From contig CAKPKI010000096.1 of assembly GCA_934167135.1 (NCBI GenBank), forward strand, positions 1 through 6,188: a stretch of DNA of 6,188 nt, given 5' to 3'. Below the pieces are notes generated by a model, which made no database searches, had not been told where the DNA came from, and was given only the letters and a program-made list of their open reading frames with translations. The stretch comes from an uncultured Clostridia bacterium (GTDB lineage Bacteria; Bacillota; Clostridia; TANB77; CAG-508). The position numbers were made by a program, and so were the translations under genes. How positions within the stretch are numbered: position 1 is the first letter of the stretch; every line of letters starts with the position of its first letter. This document shows, piece by piece, positions 1 to 4,844 of this stretch.

Positions 1-17
1 AGTTCAGGTTGTGTCAT
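1..17 (-). CDS. 5' end of an unidentified gene (first codons only)
   Basis: Only the first five full codons are inside the window, reading M-T-Q-P-E and then the start of a leucine-like codon, so the product cannot be identified. The start is supported by a G-rich Shine-Dalgarno stretch (AAAGGGGG, bases 26-33 on the complement) eight bases upstream of the ATG at 15-17. An earlier ATG at 22-24 is followed after one codon by a TGA that overlaps the real ATG, so it cannot be the start. The gene has its own promoter at 84-112, with a leader of about 60 bases. The well-formed ribosome site and promoter make a real gene likely. The regulated-looking promoter suggests conditional expression, which is inference. 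Confidence 0.6.
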
Positions 18-69
18 CTCATTTGCCCCCTTTCCGTCCTTTAGTAAAAGACTTACCTTTCTGACTTTG

Positions 70-98
70 AAAATGTTGCTATTATATTACAACATTTT
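70..98. promoter_or_regulatory. operator-like inverted repeat around the -10
   Basis: AAAATGTTG (70-78) and CAACATTTT (90-98) are perfect 9-bp inverted arms separated by 11 bases. The -10 element of the minus-strand promoter lies in the gap, so the dyad centre is near -7. A protein bound here would block RNA polymerase. No U-tract follows on either strand, so this is not an intrinsic terminator. The regulator family is unknown. Confidence 0.5.
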
Positions 99-112
99 TA
101 TGTATTATTCAA
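84..112 (-). promoter_or_regulatory. sigma-A-type promoter for the gene starting at 17
   Basis: On the minus strand TTGAAT (107-112) is followed after 17 bases by TAATAT (84-89), which predicts a start near base 77. An overlapping TATAAT (81-86) would have a 20-base spacer and is the less likely -10. Both versions fall inside the inverted repeat at 70-98. Confidence 0.6.
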
Positions 113-125
113 CCGAACAGACTAA

Positions 126-137
126 AATTGTACAATT
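126..137. repeat. perfect 12-bp palindrome upstream of the left promoter
   Basis: AATTGTACAATT is a perfect palindrome with no loop, centred near -55 relative to the predicted start at about 77. This is a usual position for an activator or an auxiliary operator. In such AT-rich DNA it could also be chance. Confidence 0.3.
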
Positions 138-194
138 ATTTACTCATCTCATATCTTTTAATAGCTCTTTTGCTTTGTTTATTTTTTCCTCTAA

Positions 195-554
195 TTAAAT
201 TTTCCTATTTTTCAATATTTTGTTATTATCACACATATTCCAATTAACCCATTCATCAAAATAATTTTCTATTCCGTTAATAATATTTCTTCTAAACTTA
301 TTAAAATCTATATCCACTTTCTTATACTCAACATTATCTCCATCTTTTACAATAATAAATACTTCATTATAATAAGCACATATTATATTTTCTACTCCTT
401 CTTCGTCAATAAAAATAGAAACTGGTGTATTATTTTCCAAACTACAAATAAGAGAATCCAAAGAATTCATTGGAATATCTGTAAAATAAGAACCTTGTAT
501 TATATAGTTTCCAATAGTAATATCTACCCATCCTCCTTTTTGTCTGCTAAACAT
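195..554 (-). CDS. small hypothetical protein, probably truncated at its C-terminus
   Basis: This 119-residue acidic soluble protein has no signal peptide or membrane segment, and I do not recognise it. The start is secure: TAAGGAGG (563-570) lies eight bases before the ATG at 552-554, and a good promoter lies upstream at 588-616. The sequence alternates short hydrophobic strand-like stretches (about residues 12-20, 45-52, 57-70) with acidic turns and ends in a helix rich in W, F and N. Small acidic proteins of this style are often immunity or antitoxin partners, but that is only a resemblance and no toxin gene is visible beside it. Reading on in frame past the TAA stop (195-197) gives 16 more codons, L-E-E-K-I-N-K-A-K-E-L-L-K-D-M-R, ending in TGA at 144-146. 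That is a convincing amphipathic helix, so the present stop may be a recent nonsense mutation. No clear terminator follows. Confidence 0.7.
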   Translation of the reverse strand: MFSRQKGGWVDITIGNYIIQGSYFTDIPMNSLDSLICSLENNTPVSIFIDEEGVENIICAYYNEVFIIVKDGDNVEYKKVDIDFNKFRRNIINGIENYFDEWVNWNMCDNNKILKNRKI

Positions 555-587
555 ATTTATATCCTCCTTATAAGTTATTTTTTTCTA

Positions 588-616
588 ATAATAACACTTT
601 TTTCAAATATAATCAA
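588..616 (-). promoter_or_regulatory. sigma-A-type promoter for the 195-554 gene
   Basis: On the minus strand TTGATT (611-616) and TATTAT (588-593) are separated by 17 bases. The predicted start is near 581, giving a leader of about 27 bases before the ATG. It stands back to back with the plus-strand promoter at 634-662, the two -35 boxes being 17 bases apart. Confidence 0.65.
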
Positions 617-633
617 TTTTTTCTAATTTTCAT

Positions 634-662
634 TTGACAATTCTAAAAAATGATTCTATTAT
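634..662 (+). promoter_or_regulatory. strong sigma-A promoter for a putative small RNA
   Basis: TTGACA (634-639), a perfect -35 consensus, is followed after exactly 17 bases by TATTAT (657-662). The predicted start is near A669. No plus-strand protein gene lies downstream. An intrinsic terminator ends the unit about 77 bases later. Confidence 0.75.
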
Positions 663-668
663 ATAGTT

Positions 669-745
669 ACATTAAGCAATATACTCTGGTTCGGCTTATG
701 TATATTGTTTGCTGTAGATGTATCTGTAACTACATCTACTTTTTT
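669..745 (+). ncRNA. putative two-hairpin small RNA of about 77 nt
   Basis: A consensus promoter and an intrinsic terminator bracket a short plus-strand unit with no plausible reading frame. Hairpin 1 pairs 674-684 with 700-710: eight perfect pairs (CAATATAC with GTATATTG) extended by G-U, A-U and A-U pairs. Its 15-base loop (685-699) contains GGTTCGG. Hairpin 2 is the terminator at 714-745. The unit sits in the gap between a small gene leaving to the left and a decayed acetyltransferase gene arriving from the right. The loop of hairpin 1 is the obvious candidate for a base-pairing region, which is inference. It does not match any RNA family I recognise, such as 6S, SRP RNA, tmRNA or common riboswitches. 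The 5' end is predicted, not known. An upstream TAGTTACA (664-671) is complementary to TGTAACTA (725-732), but it mostly precedes the predicted start. Confidence 0.6.
714..745 (+). terminator. intrinsic terminator of the putative small RNA
   Basis: GTAGATGTA (714-722) pairs perfectly over 9 bp with TACATCTAC (731-739) around an 8-base loop, and six T follow (740-745). The opposite strand has no T-run after the stem, so it acts only on plus-strand transcription. Confidence 0.8.
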
Positions 746-751
746 ATATCC

Positions 752-788
752 AAAAAAAGTGAGGAAACCCTGTAACAAATTTCCACAC
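752..788 (-). terminator. intrinsic terminator of the acetyltransferase gene
   Basis: On the minus strand GTGTGGAAA (780-788) pairs with TTTCCTCAC (759-767) with one mismatch in nine, around a 12-base loop, followed by seven T (752-758). It begins 21 bases after the acetyltransferase stop codon at 809. It faces the small-RNA terminator, with only six bases between the two T-runs. Confidence 0.75.
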
Positions 789-808
789 TCGACTATATAT
801 GACAACAA

Positions 809-1333
809 TTATTTTGTTTTACTATAATATTCTACACCTGAATAACTGCCATCTTTGTTCAATCTCCTATTCGCTATATATCCATCTTTTCTAAATCCTG
901 CTTTCAACATTACTTTAGATGATTGCACATTTAACTCATTACAAGAACATTCAACTAAATAATATCCTGAATTTAAAAGATAATTAGATACTGCTTTTAA
1001 TGCTTCTGAAGCATATCCATTCCCCCAATAATCCTACATAATTACATATCCAACATTACAATAATTATGTTTCTTTTCTATTCCATTTACTGATATATTT
1101 CCAATTGCTATATGACTTCCCTTTAAAGTTATAACCCACTTTTCATATTTAGAAGTGTCAGCTTCGGAAATCCATTTTTTTATACATTCCAATTCCCCTT
1201 CTTTTGAAAGCCTTGGAAATTTAATATATTTAGCTAATCGCTCATCTGTAAGAATAGTATATTGCATCTCAATATCATTTTCTTCATATCTTCTTAAAAT
1301 TAATCTGTCTGTTTCTATTTTTGGACTCAACAT
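809..1333 (-). pseudogene. GNAT acetyltransferase (RimJ/RimL type) interrupted by an amber codon
   Basis: The reading frame resembles RimJ/RimL-type GNAT enzymes, which move an acetyl group from acetyl-CoA to an amine. The N-terminus has the typical ETDRLILRRY stretch (residues 7-16), followed by core strands with GNISVNGI and VGYVIM up to residue 99. Codon 100 is TAG (1034-1036). The same frame then continues without another stop for 74 codons to TAA at 809-811. It includes the acetyl-CoA loop WGNGYA directly after the amber, a helix, and the usual late motif KAGFRKDG. The full length of 174 codons is normal for the family. The start is supported by GGAG eight bases upstream of the ATG. Termination at the amber would leave a fragment without the acetyl-CoA loop, hence no activity. 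A good terminator (752-788) is still present, so the break looks recent. A sequencing error, or reassignment or suppression of TAG, cannot be excluded. Confidence 0.85.
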
Positions 1334-1357
1334 ATTTCCATCTCCACCATACTATTA

Positions 1358-1363
1358 ATTATA
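1358..1363 (-). promoter_or_regulatory. possible -10 box close to the acetyltransferase start
   Basis: TATAAT on the minus strand lies at 1358-1363, 24 bases before the ATG. At 17 bases upstream there is only AGATTA, a poor -35. It is therefore a weak candidate and the alternative at 1450-1478 is listed separately. Confidence 0.3.
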
Positions 1364-1449
1364 ATATACAATTTAAATATTAATCTAACTTCTTGTATAG
1401 GATAATATTTTACATTTTTATTAAATCTTAAAAGCTATTATTTTATAAA

Positions 1450-1478
1450 TTAATATCATATTTTTTTAATATAATCAA
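1450..1478 (-). promoter_or_regulatory. possible promoter of the acetyltransferase gene
   Basis: TTGATT (1473-1478) and TATTAA (1450-1455) are 17 bases apart on the minus strand, predicting a leader of about 110 bases. TTGATTATATT here is identical to the -35 region of the 195-554 promoter (606-616), so the two may share ancestry or regulation. The surrounding DNA is nearly all A and T, where such matches arise easily. Confidence 0.35.
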
Positions 1479-1592
1479 TGAAAAAAATTTTATTTAATTT
1501 TAAAAAAATAACCTCCCATTTAACAAATTTTTAATTTAATAAAAATCCGATAAATGAAAGGTCATTTCTACATTTAACCATACCCAATAAAT

Positions 1593-1614
1593 AAAAAAGT
1601 TAGTTGCCTTTTTT
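1593..1614. terminator. weak A/T hairpin terminator downstream of spo0A
   Basis: AAAAAAG (1593-1599) and CTTTTTT (1608-1614) form a 7-bp stem around eight bases, so each strand has a T-rich 3' arm. It has a single G-C pair and would be weak, but it is the best terminator candidate for transcripts leaving spo0A. A competing small hairpin lies beside it (AAACAG 1617-1622 with CTGTTT 1640-1645). Confidence 0.35.
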
Positions 1615-1635
1615 CAAAACAGTTTGTAGGTTTTT

Positions 1636-1725
1636 TTACCTGTTTCCACCTTGTTTCAATGCCATAAACTCACGAATTTGTTGGTATAATGGAAATATTT
1701 TACTATTTTTGTAACGATTGGTGTT
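1636..1725 (-). pseudogene. short remnant resembling the C-terminus of an unknown protein
   Basis: Directly after spo0A, a minus-strand frame of 29 codons runs from just past a TAG (1726-1728) to TAA (1636-1638). It has no start site or ribosome binding site. Its end reads like a real protein tail: a helical stretch L-Y-Q-Q-I-R-E-F-M-A-L-K-Q followed by G-G-N-R and the stop. Codons such as CGT, GGT and CAA, and a lower A/T content than the DNA to the left, also suggest former coding sequence. A second frame over 1660-1744 is open too, which weakens the case. I cannot name the family. Mobile-element or recombinase tails are possible, but nothing here proves it. Confidence 0.3.
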
Positions 1726-1744
1726 CTAGGATTGTACGCAATCT

Positions 1745-2569
1745 TTATGCACTTTTTAATTCCAAGCGTAATTTATCAGCAATCATTGCAATAAACTCCG
1801 AATTTGTAGGCTTTCCTTTAGCTGCTGAAATTGTGTAGCCAAATATATTTTCGACAACATCTTGTTGTCCTCTTCCCCAAGCAACTTCTATTGCGTGGCG
1901 AATTGCACGTTCTACACGTGATGGTGTTGTGGTAAATTTGTCTGCGATTTTTGGATATAAACTTTTAGTAATCTGATTTATGACATCAATGTCATTTACA
2001 ACCATAATAATAGCCTCACGCAAATATTGATATCCCTTTATATGTGCAGGCACACCAACTTCATGGATAACATTTGTAACTAATGCTTCCAAATTCTCTT
2101 CTTTTTTTCCTGTACTACTCGAAATTTCAATATATTGTTGTTTTGGCATAGTTGTTTCTTTAGAAATAAAATTGTTATTTTGTTCTGGTTTATAATTTTT
2201 TAATTCTCTAATTCTCGTAATTAATAACTCAATATCAAATGGTTTTACAACATAATATTCTGCCCCTAATTCTACTGCTCTTTTAGTTATTTTGTCTTGA
2301 CCAACTGCTGATAGCATTATATAAATTGGTTTTTTAGGCATCTTTATCATATTTAATTTTTCTAAAACTCCAATTCCATCTAAATGCGGCATTATTACAT
2401 CTAACAACACCACATCTGGCATTAAATTAGATATCATATCTAAAGCCTCATTTCCATCTTTTGCTCTTCCTACTATCATCATATCATCTTGGTTTTTCAA
2501 ATATGTAGCTAATGTCATACTGAACTCTTGATTATCATCTGCAATTAAAACTGTAATTTTCTCTCTCAT
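1745..2569 (-). CDS. spo0A: Spo0A, sporulation master response regulator
   Basis: Spo0A is the phosphorelay-controlled transcription factor that commits cells to sporulation. It binds 0A boxes (TGTCGAA) as a dimer in the cytoplasm. The 274-residue length is normal. The receiver domain (residues 1-125) has the acidic pair D11/D12, the phosphoacceptor D57 in LLDVIMP, S87, and K109 in VVKPFD. A variable linker (126-155) leads to the C-terminal effector domain. That domain carries the near-invariant recognition region SLYPKIADKFTTTPSRVERA (203-222), then IRHAIEVAWGRG and, near the end, KPTNSEFIAMIADKLRLELK. All key residues are present, so it should be functional. The ATG at 2567-2569 follows AGGAGG by seven bases. 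It has its own promoter (2615-2643) plus a palindrome and a 0A-like box in the leader. The neighbours yigZ and the flavoprotein gene lie upstream on the same strand, so readthrough from them is possible because no terminator separates them. Confidence 0.97.
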   Translation of the reverse strand: MREKITVLIADDNQEFSMTLATYLKNQDDMMIVGRAKDGNEALDMISNLMPDVVLLDVIMPHLDGIGVLEKLNMIKMPKKPIYIMLSAVGQDKITKRAVELGAEYYVVKPFDIELLITRIRELKNYKPEQNNNFISKETTMPKQQYIEISSSTGKKEENLEALVTNVIHEVGVPAHIKGYQYLREAIIMVVNDIDVINQITKSLYPKIADKFTTTPSRVERAIRHAIEVAWGRGQQDVVENIFGYTISAAKGKPTNSEFIAMIADKLRLELKSA

Positions 2570-2587
2570 GTTTTTTCCTCCTAATTT

Positions 2588-2594
2588 TTCGACT
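2588..2594 (-). promoter_or_regulatory. 0A-box-like site in the spo0A leader
   Basis: AGTCGAA on the minus strand matches the Spo0A-binding consensus TGTCGAA except at the first two positions, or at only the first if TGNCGAA is allowed with a G-T order tolerated. It lies about 15-20 bases after the predicted start. A role in autoregulation is inference from its place and from known control of spo0A in Bacillus. Confidence 0.3.
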
Positions 2595-2610
2595 GTAAAT
2601 TTTTTACAGT
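2592..2610. promoter_or_regulatory. perfect inverted repeat at the spo0A transcription start
   Basis: ACTGTAAA (2592-2599) and TTTACAGT (2603-2610) are perfect 8-bp arms with a 3-base centre. The predicted start (about 2608) falls inside it. It could be an operator across +1 or a hairpin protecting the 5' end of the mRNA. It is too far from a T-run to terminate. Confidence 0.5.
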
Positions 2611-2614
2611 TTTA

Positions 2615-2643
2615 ATTATAATACTTTAGGAGATTTTTTGCAA
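2615..2643 (-). promoter_or_regulatory. sigma-A-type promoter of spo0A
   Basis: TTGCAA (2638-2643) and a perfect TATAAT (2615-2620) are 17 bases apart on the minus strand. The predicted leader is about 40 bases. I see no convincing sigma-H site overlapping it, although sigma-H control is common for spo0A in Bacillus. Confidence 0.7.
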
Positions 2644-2671
2644 TACTTTTTTGGAATTTTCTTCCATTTCA

Positions 2672-3313
2672 TTATTTTTTATCTAAAATTTTATCTATAT
2701 ATGACTCTTTAATTAGTTGAAAACACTGTATATTCAGCTTTTTAGTTTCAATATCATCTAAAAAATGTTTTTTTCTATTTTTTTCCATTTCTATTTTTAT
2801 TTTAACATTTTCTGAATAATCTATATTTTTTACAAATATATCATTACATTTACAATAATATTTAAAATTTTCTAAATTAGAATAGTCTAATTCAATAATC
2901 AATTCTAATCCATCTATTTTAATAATTTTAGTGCATTTTTCAATTACTTGTAATGTAACATCTGAATATGCTCTAACAAGTCCACCTGTTCCCAATAAAA
3001 TTCCCCCAAAATATCTTGTTACAATTACTACCAAATTGCATAAATTATTTTTTTTCAAAATATTTAGCATTGGACCTCCAGCAGTACCTGAAGGTTCACC
3101 ATCATCACTTGATTTTTCTATAATTTGACCATCATTCATTACTCTATAGGCTATACAATTATGTCTTGCATCATGATACTTTTTTCTTACTTCTTTGATT
3201 ACTTGTTCTGCTTCATCTATATTTTCTATATGTATAATATTTGCTATAAATTTTGATTTTTTTTCTACTATTTCAGTTGATTGCCTATCTAAAATTGTTA
3301 TAAATTCTTCCAT
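2672..3313 (-). CDS. yigZ: YigZ/YvyE-type IMPACT-family protein (UPF0029)
   Basis: This protein belongs to the conserved YigZ/IMPACT family, whose eukaryotic member regulates the kinase Gcn2. The bacterial role is not settled, and links to translation or RNA have been proposed. The family signatures run in order: KKSKFIA (18-24), DARHNCIAY (48-56), SDDGEPSGTAGGP (69-81), and VTRYFGGILLGTGGLVRAY (98-116). The C-terminal part (about 135-205) is the small ferredoxin-like domain typical of the bacterial proteins, and the total of 213 residues is normal. The ATG is preceded by AAAGGAG, which overlaps the stop codon of the upstream flavoprotein gene. The gap is only 9 bases, so the two genes are almost certainly in one operon and may be translationally coupled. 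No intrinsic terminator follows before the spo0A promoter. Confidence 0.93.
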   Translation of the reverse strand: MEEFITILDRQSTEIVEKKSKFIANIIHIENIDEAEQVIKEVRKKYHDARHNCIAYRVMNDGQIIEKSSDDGEPSGTAGGPMLNILKKNNLCNLVVIVTRYFGGILLGTGGLVRAYSDVTLQVIEKCTKIIKIDGLELIIELDYSNLENFKYYCKCNDIFVKNIDYSENVKIKIEMEKNRKKHFLDDIETKKLNIQCFQLIKESYIDKILDKK

Positions 3314-3322
3314 ATTTCTCCT

Positions 3323-4582
3323 TTATTCTTCTGATATATTTATTCCAGCAGTATATCCCGTAGAATATGCTATTTGTAAATTAAATCCACCTGTATATGC
3401 GTCTACATCTATAATTTCTCCAGCAAAATACAAACCATTTATTATTTTAGATTCCATTGTCTTTGGATTAATTTCTTTTGTACTAATTCCTCCTGATGTT
3501 ATTATTGCTTCTTCTACAGGTCTAAAAGATTTTATAGTTATAGTAAAATATTTTAATAATTGACCTAATTTTTTTCTTTCTGTTTTTGTAATCTCATTTA
3601 CTCTTTTATTTTCATTAATTCCAGATAATTCTATTATTAATGGTATCATTTTTTGTGGTAATAGTTTATTTAAACTGTGTTTAAATTGCTTATTTTTAAA
3701 TTCTTTAAAATCTCTTAATATTCTATCATCTAATTGTTCCTCTGTTAACGCTGGTTTTAAGTCTATAGTTAATTTAATATATTTACTATTTAGTAAATAT
3801 TCAATATCTTTATATCTTCCTAAATGTGCTGATCCACTCAAAATTGTTGGGCCTGATATTCCAAAATGAGTAAATACCATTTCTCCAAAATCTTCATATA
3901 TTATTTTTTTTCTATCTGAATCAATTATTTTTATTCCTACATTTTTTAAACTTAATCCTTGTAGCTTTTTACATTCTTCTTTTTCAAATACTTCTAATGG
4001 CACCAATGATGGTTTGATTTTTGTTATAGTATGCCCTAAATTTTTTGCTATTAAATATCCATCACCAGTTGAACCTGTTAGAGGATAACTTTTTCCTCCT
4101 GTTGCTAATATTATCTTATCTGTTTGTATTATTTCTTTATTGGTTCTTACTCCAAGTACTTGATTGTTTTTTATTAAAATCTTTTCTACTTTTGTATCAA
4201 GCTTATATTTGATTTTTAATTCGTCTATTCTCTTTTTAAAACAATTTAATACATCAATGGATTTGTCTGTTACTGGAAATATCCTATTTCCTCTTTCTTC
4301 TTTTACTTCTAACCCTTGTTTTTTTAAAAAATTTATTATATCTGTATTTGTATAGTTTTGAAATGCACTATATAAAAATCTACCATTTCCTGGTGTGTTT
4401 TTTATGAATTCACTCATATATAATGAACTTGTTATATTACACCTTCCTTTTCCTGTTATTAATAGTTTTCTTCCAAATGATGGCATTTTTTCTATTATTG
4501 TTACATCATTTCCATTTTCTGCTGCTGTTATTGCAGACATCATTCCAGCTGGTCCTCCACCTATTACTATTACTCTTGGCAT
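3323..4582 (-). CDS. HI0933-family FAD-dependent oxidoreductase (YhiN/BaiN-like)
   Basis: This 419-residue flavoprotein belongs to the HI0933 family (E. coli YhiN, B. subtilis YtfP, and BaiN of bile-acid degraders). The N-terminal Rossmann motif GGGPAG (8-13), with E31 at the end of the second strand, binds the ADP part of FAD. The family hallmarks follow: FGRKLLITGKGRCNIT (36-51), LATGGKSYPLTGSTGDG, VFTHFGISGPTIL and, at the C-terminus, the second FAD-contact region GLYFAGEIIDVDAYTGGFNL (383-402). The substrate of most members is unknown. The BaiN assignment in Clostridium scindens concerns bile acid intermediates and should not be transferred on similarity alone. The ATG follows an AGGTGG ribosome site by a short spacer, and a good promoter lies at 4610-4638. 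It is the first gene of an operon with yigZ. It appears intact and cytoplasmic. Confidence 0.95.
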   Translation of the reverse strand: MPRVIVIGGGPAGMMSAITAAENGNDVTIIEKMPSFGRKLLITGKGRCNITSSLYMSEFIKNTPGNGRFLYSAFQNYTNTDIINFLKKQGLEVKEERGNRIFPVTDKSIDVLNCFKKRIDELKIKYKLDTKVEKILIKNNQVLGVRTNKEIIQTDKIILATGGKSYPLTGSTGDGYLIAKNLGHTITKIKPSLVPLEVFEKEECKKLQGLSLKNVGIKIIDSDRKKIIYEDFGEMVFTHFGISGPTILSGSAHLGRYKDIEYLLNSKYIKLTIDLKPALTEEQLDDRILRDFKEFKNKQFKHSLNKLLPQKMIPLIIELSGINENKRVNEITKTERKKLGQLLKYFTITIKSFRPVEEAIITSGGISTKEINPKTMESKIINGLYFAGEIIDVDAYTGGFNLQIAYSTGYTAGINISEE

Positions 4583-4609
4583 TATGCCACCTCTCTTTCT
4601 TATTTTTAT

Positions 4610-4638
4610 ATATTATCAGATTTTGGTAATTTTTGCAA
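4610..4638 (-). promoter_or_regulatory. extended -10 promoter of the flavoprotein-yigZ operon
   Basis: TTGCAA (4633-4638) and TAATAT (4610-4615) are 17 bases apart on the minus strand, with TGA directly before the -10 (extended -10). The start is near 4603, some 20 bases before the ATG. The -35 is identical to that of spo0A. A short dyad TCTTT-GT-AAAGA lies just upstream, near 4644-4656. Confidence 0.7.
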
Positions 4639-4741
4639 TAGACTCTTTGTAAAGACTTGATAATACTAAAAATTCTCTATTAACTTTGCCTTGTTTTTTT
4701 ACTATTTTATCATTTCTTTGCAAAAAAATAAATTTATTACA

Positions 4742-4782
4742 AAAAAACACAGTCTATTCGTATTGATTTTACTGTGTTTTTT
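4742..4782. terminator. bidirectional intrinsic terminator
   Basis: AAAAAACACAGT (4742-4753) pairs perfectly with ACTGTGTTTTTT (4771-4782), giving a 12-bp stem with a 17-base loop and T-runs in the 3' arm on both strands. It ends transcription of the 4845-5180 gene about 60 bases after its stop. The rest of 4583-4844 holds no gene that I can support. Confidence 0.8.
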
Positions 4783-4809
4783 ATTATATTTGTTTTTATC
4801 TGTTATCAC

Positions 4810-4837
4810 TGACAAAGAACCACTTTACTTGACAAAG
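4810..4837. repeat. two TGACAAAG direct repeats, 20 bp apart
   Basis: TGACAAAG occurs at 4810-4817 and 4830-4837, exactly two helical turns apart, between the stop codon of the 111-residue gene and its terminator. Such spacing suits a paired protein site, but no promoter is visible beside it. Confidence 0.35.
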
Positions 4838-4844
4838 TCTCAGT

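Larger units (their letters stand above)
1334..1635. other. AT-rich intergenic DNA without a recognisable gene
   Basis: No reading frame with a ribosome binding site is visible on either strand. Apart from the two promoter candidates and the weak terminator entered separately, I see only A/T runs. There is also a small hairpin, AAATGA-aagg-TCATTT, near 1552-1567. A GGGAGG-like motif near 1512 on the minus strand has no start codon after it. Confidence 0.6.

Noticed and set aside
698..775. A 25-codon plus-strand frame (M-Y-I-V-C-C-R-C...) inside the small RNA, resembling a small hydrophobic toxin
   Set aside because: It has no Shine-Dalgarno sequence, and the RNA terminator lies inside it, so the frame would not be fully transcribed.
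1730..1743. Hairpin GATTG-N4-CAATC just after the spo0A stop as a terminator
   Set aside because: It is short and lacks a T-run on the minus strand.
2652..2666. Hairpin TGGAA-N5-TTCCA after yigZ as a terminator
   Set aside because: The stem is only 5 bp and on the transcribed strand it is followed by A, not T.
3195..3563. 122-codon plus-strand open frame
   Set aside because: It is antisense to two strongly identified genes (yigZ and the flavoprotein) and has no ribosome site.
4829..4834. TTGACA as the -35 of a plus-strand promoter
   Set aside because: No acceptable -10 lies 16-18 bases downstream and no plus-strand gene follows.
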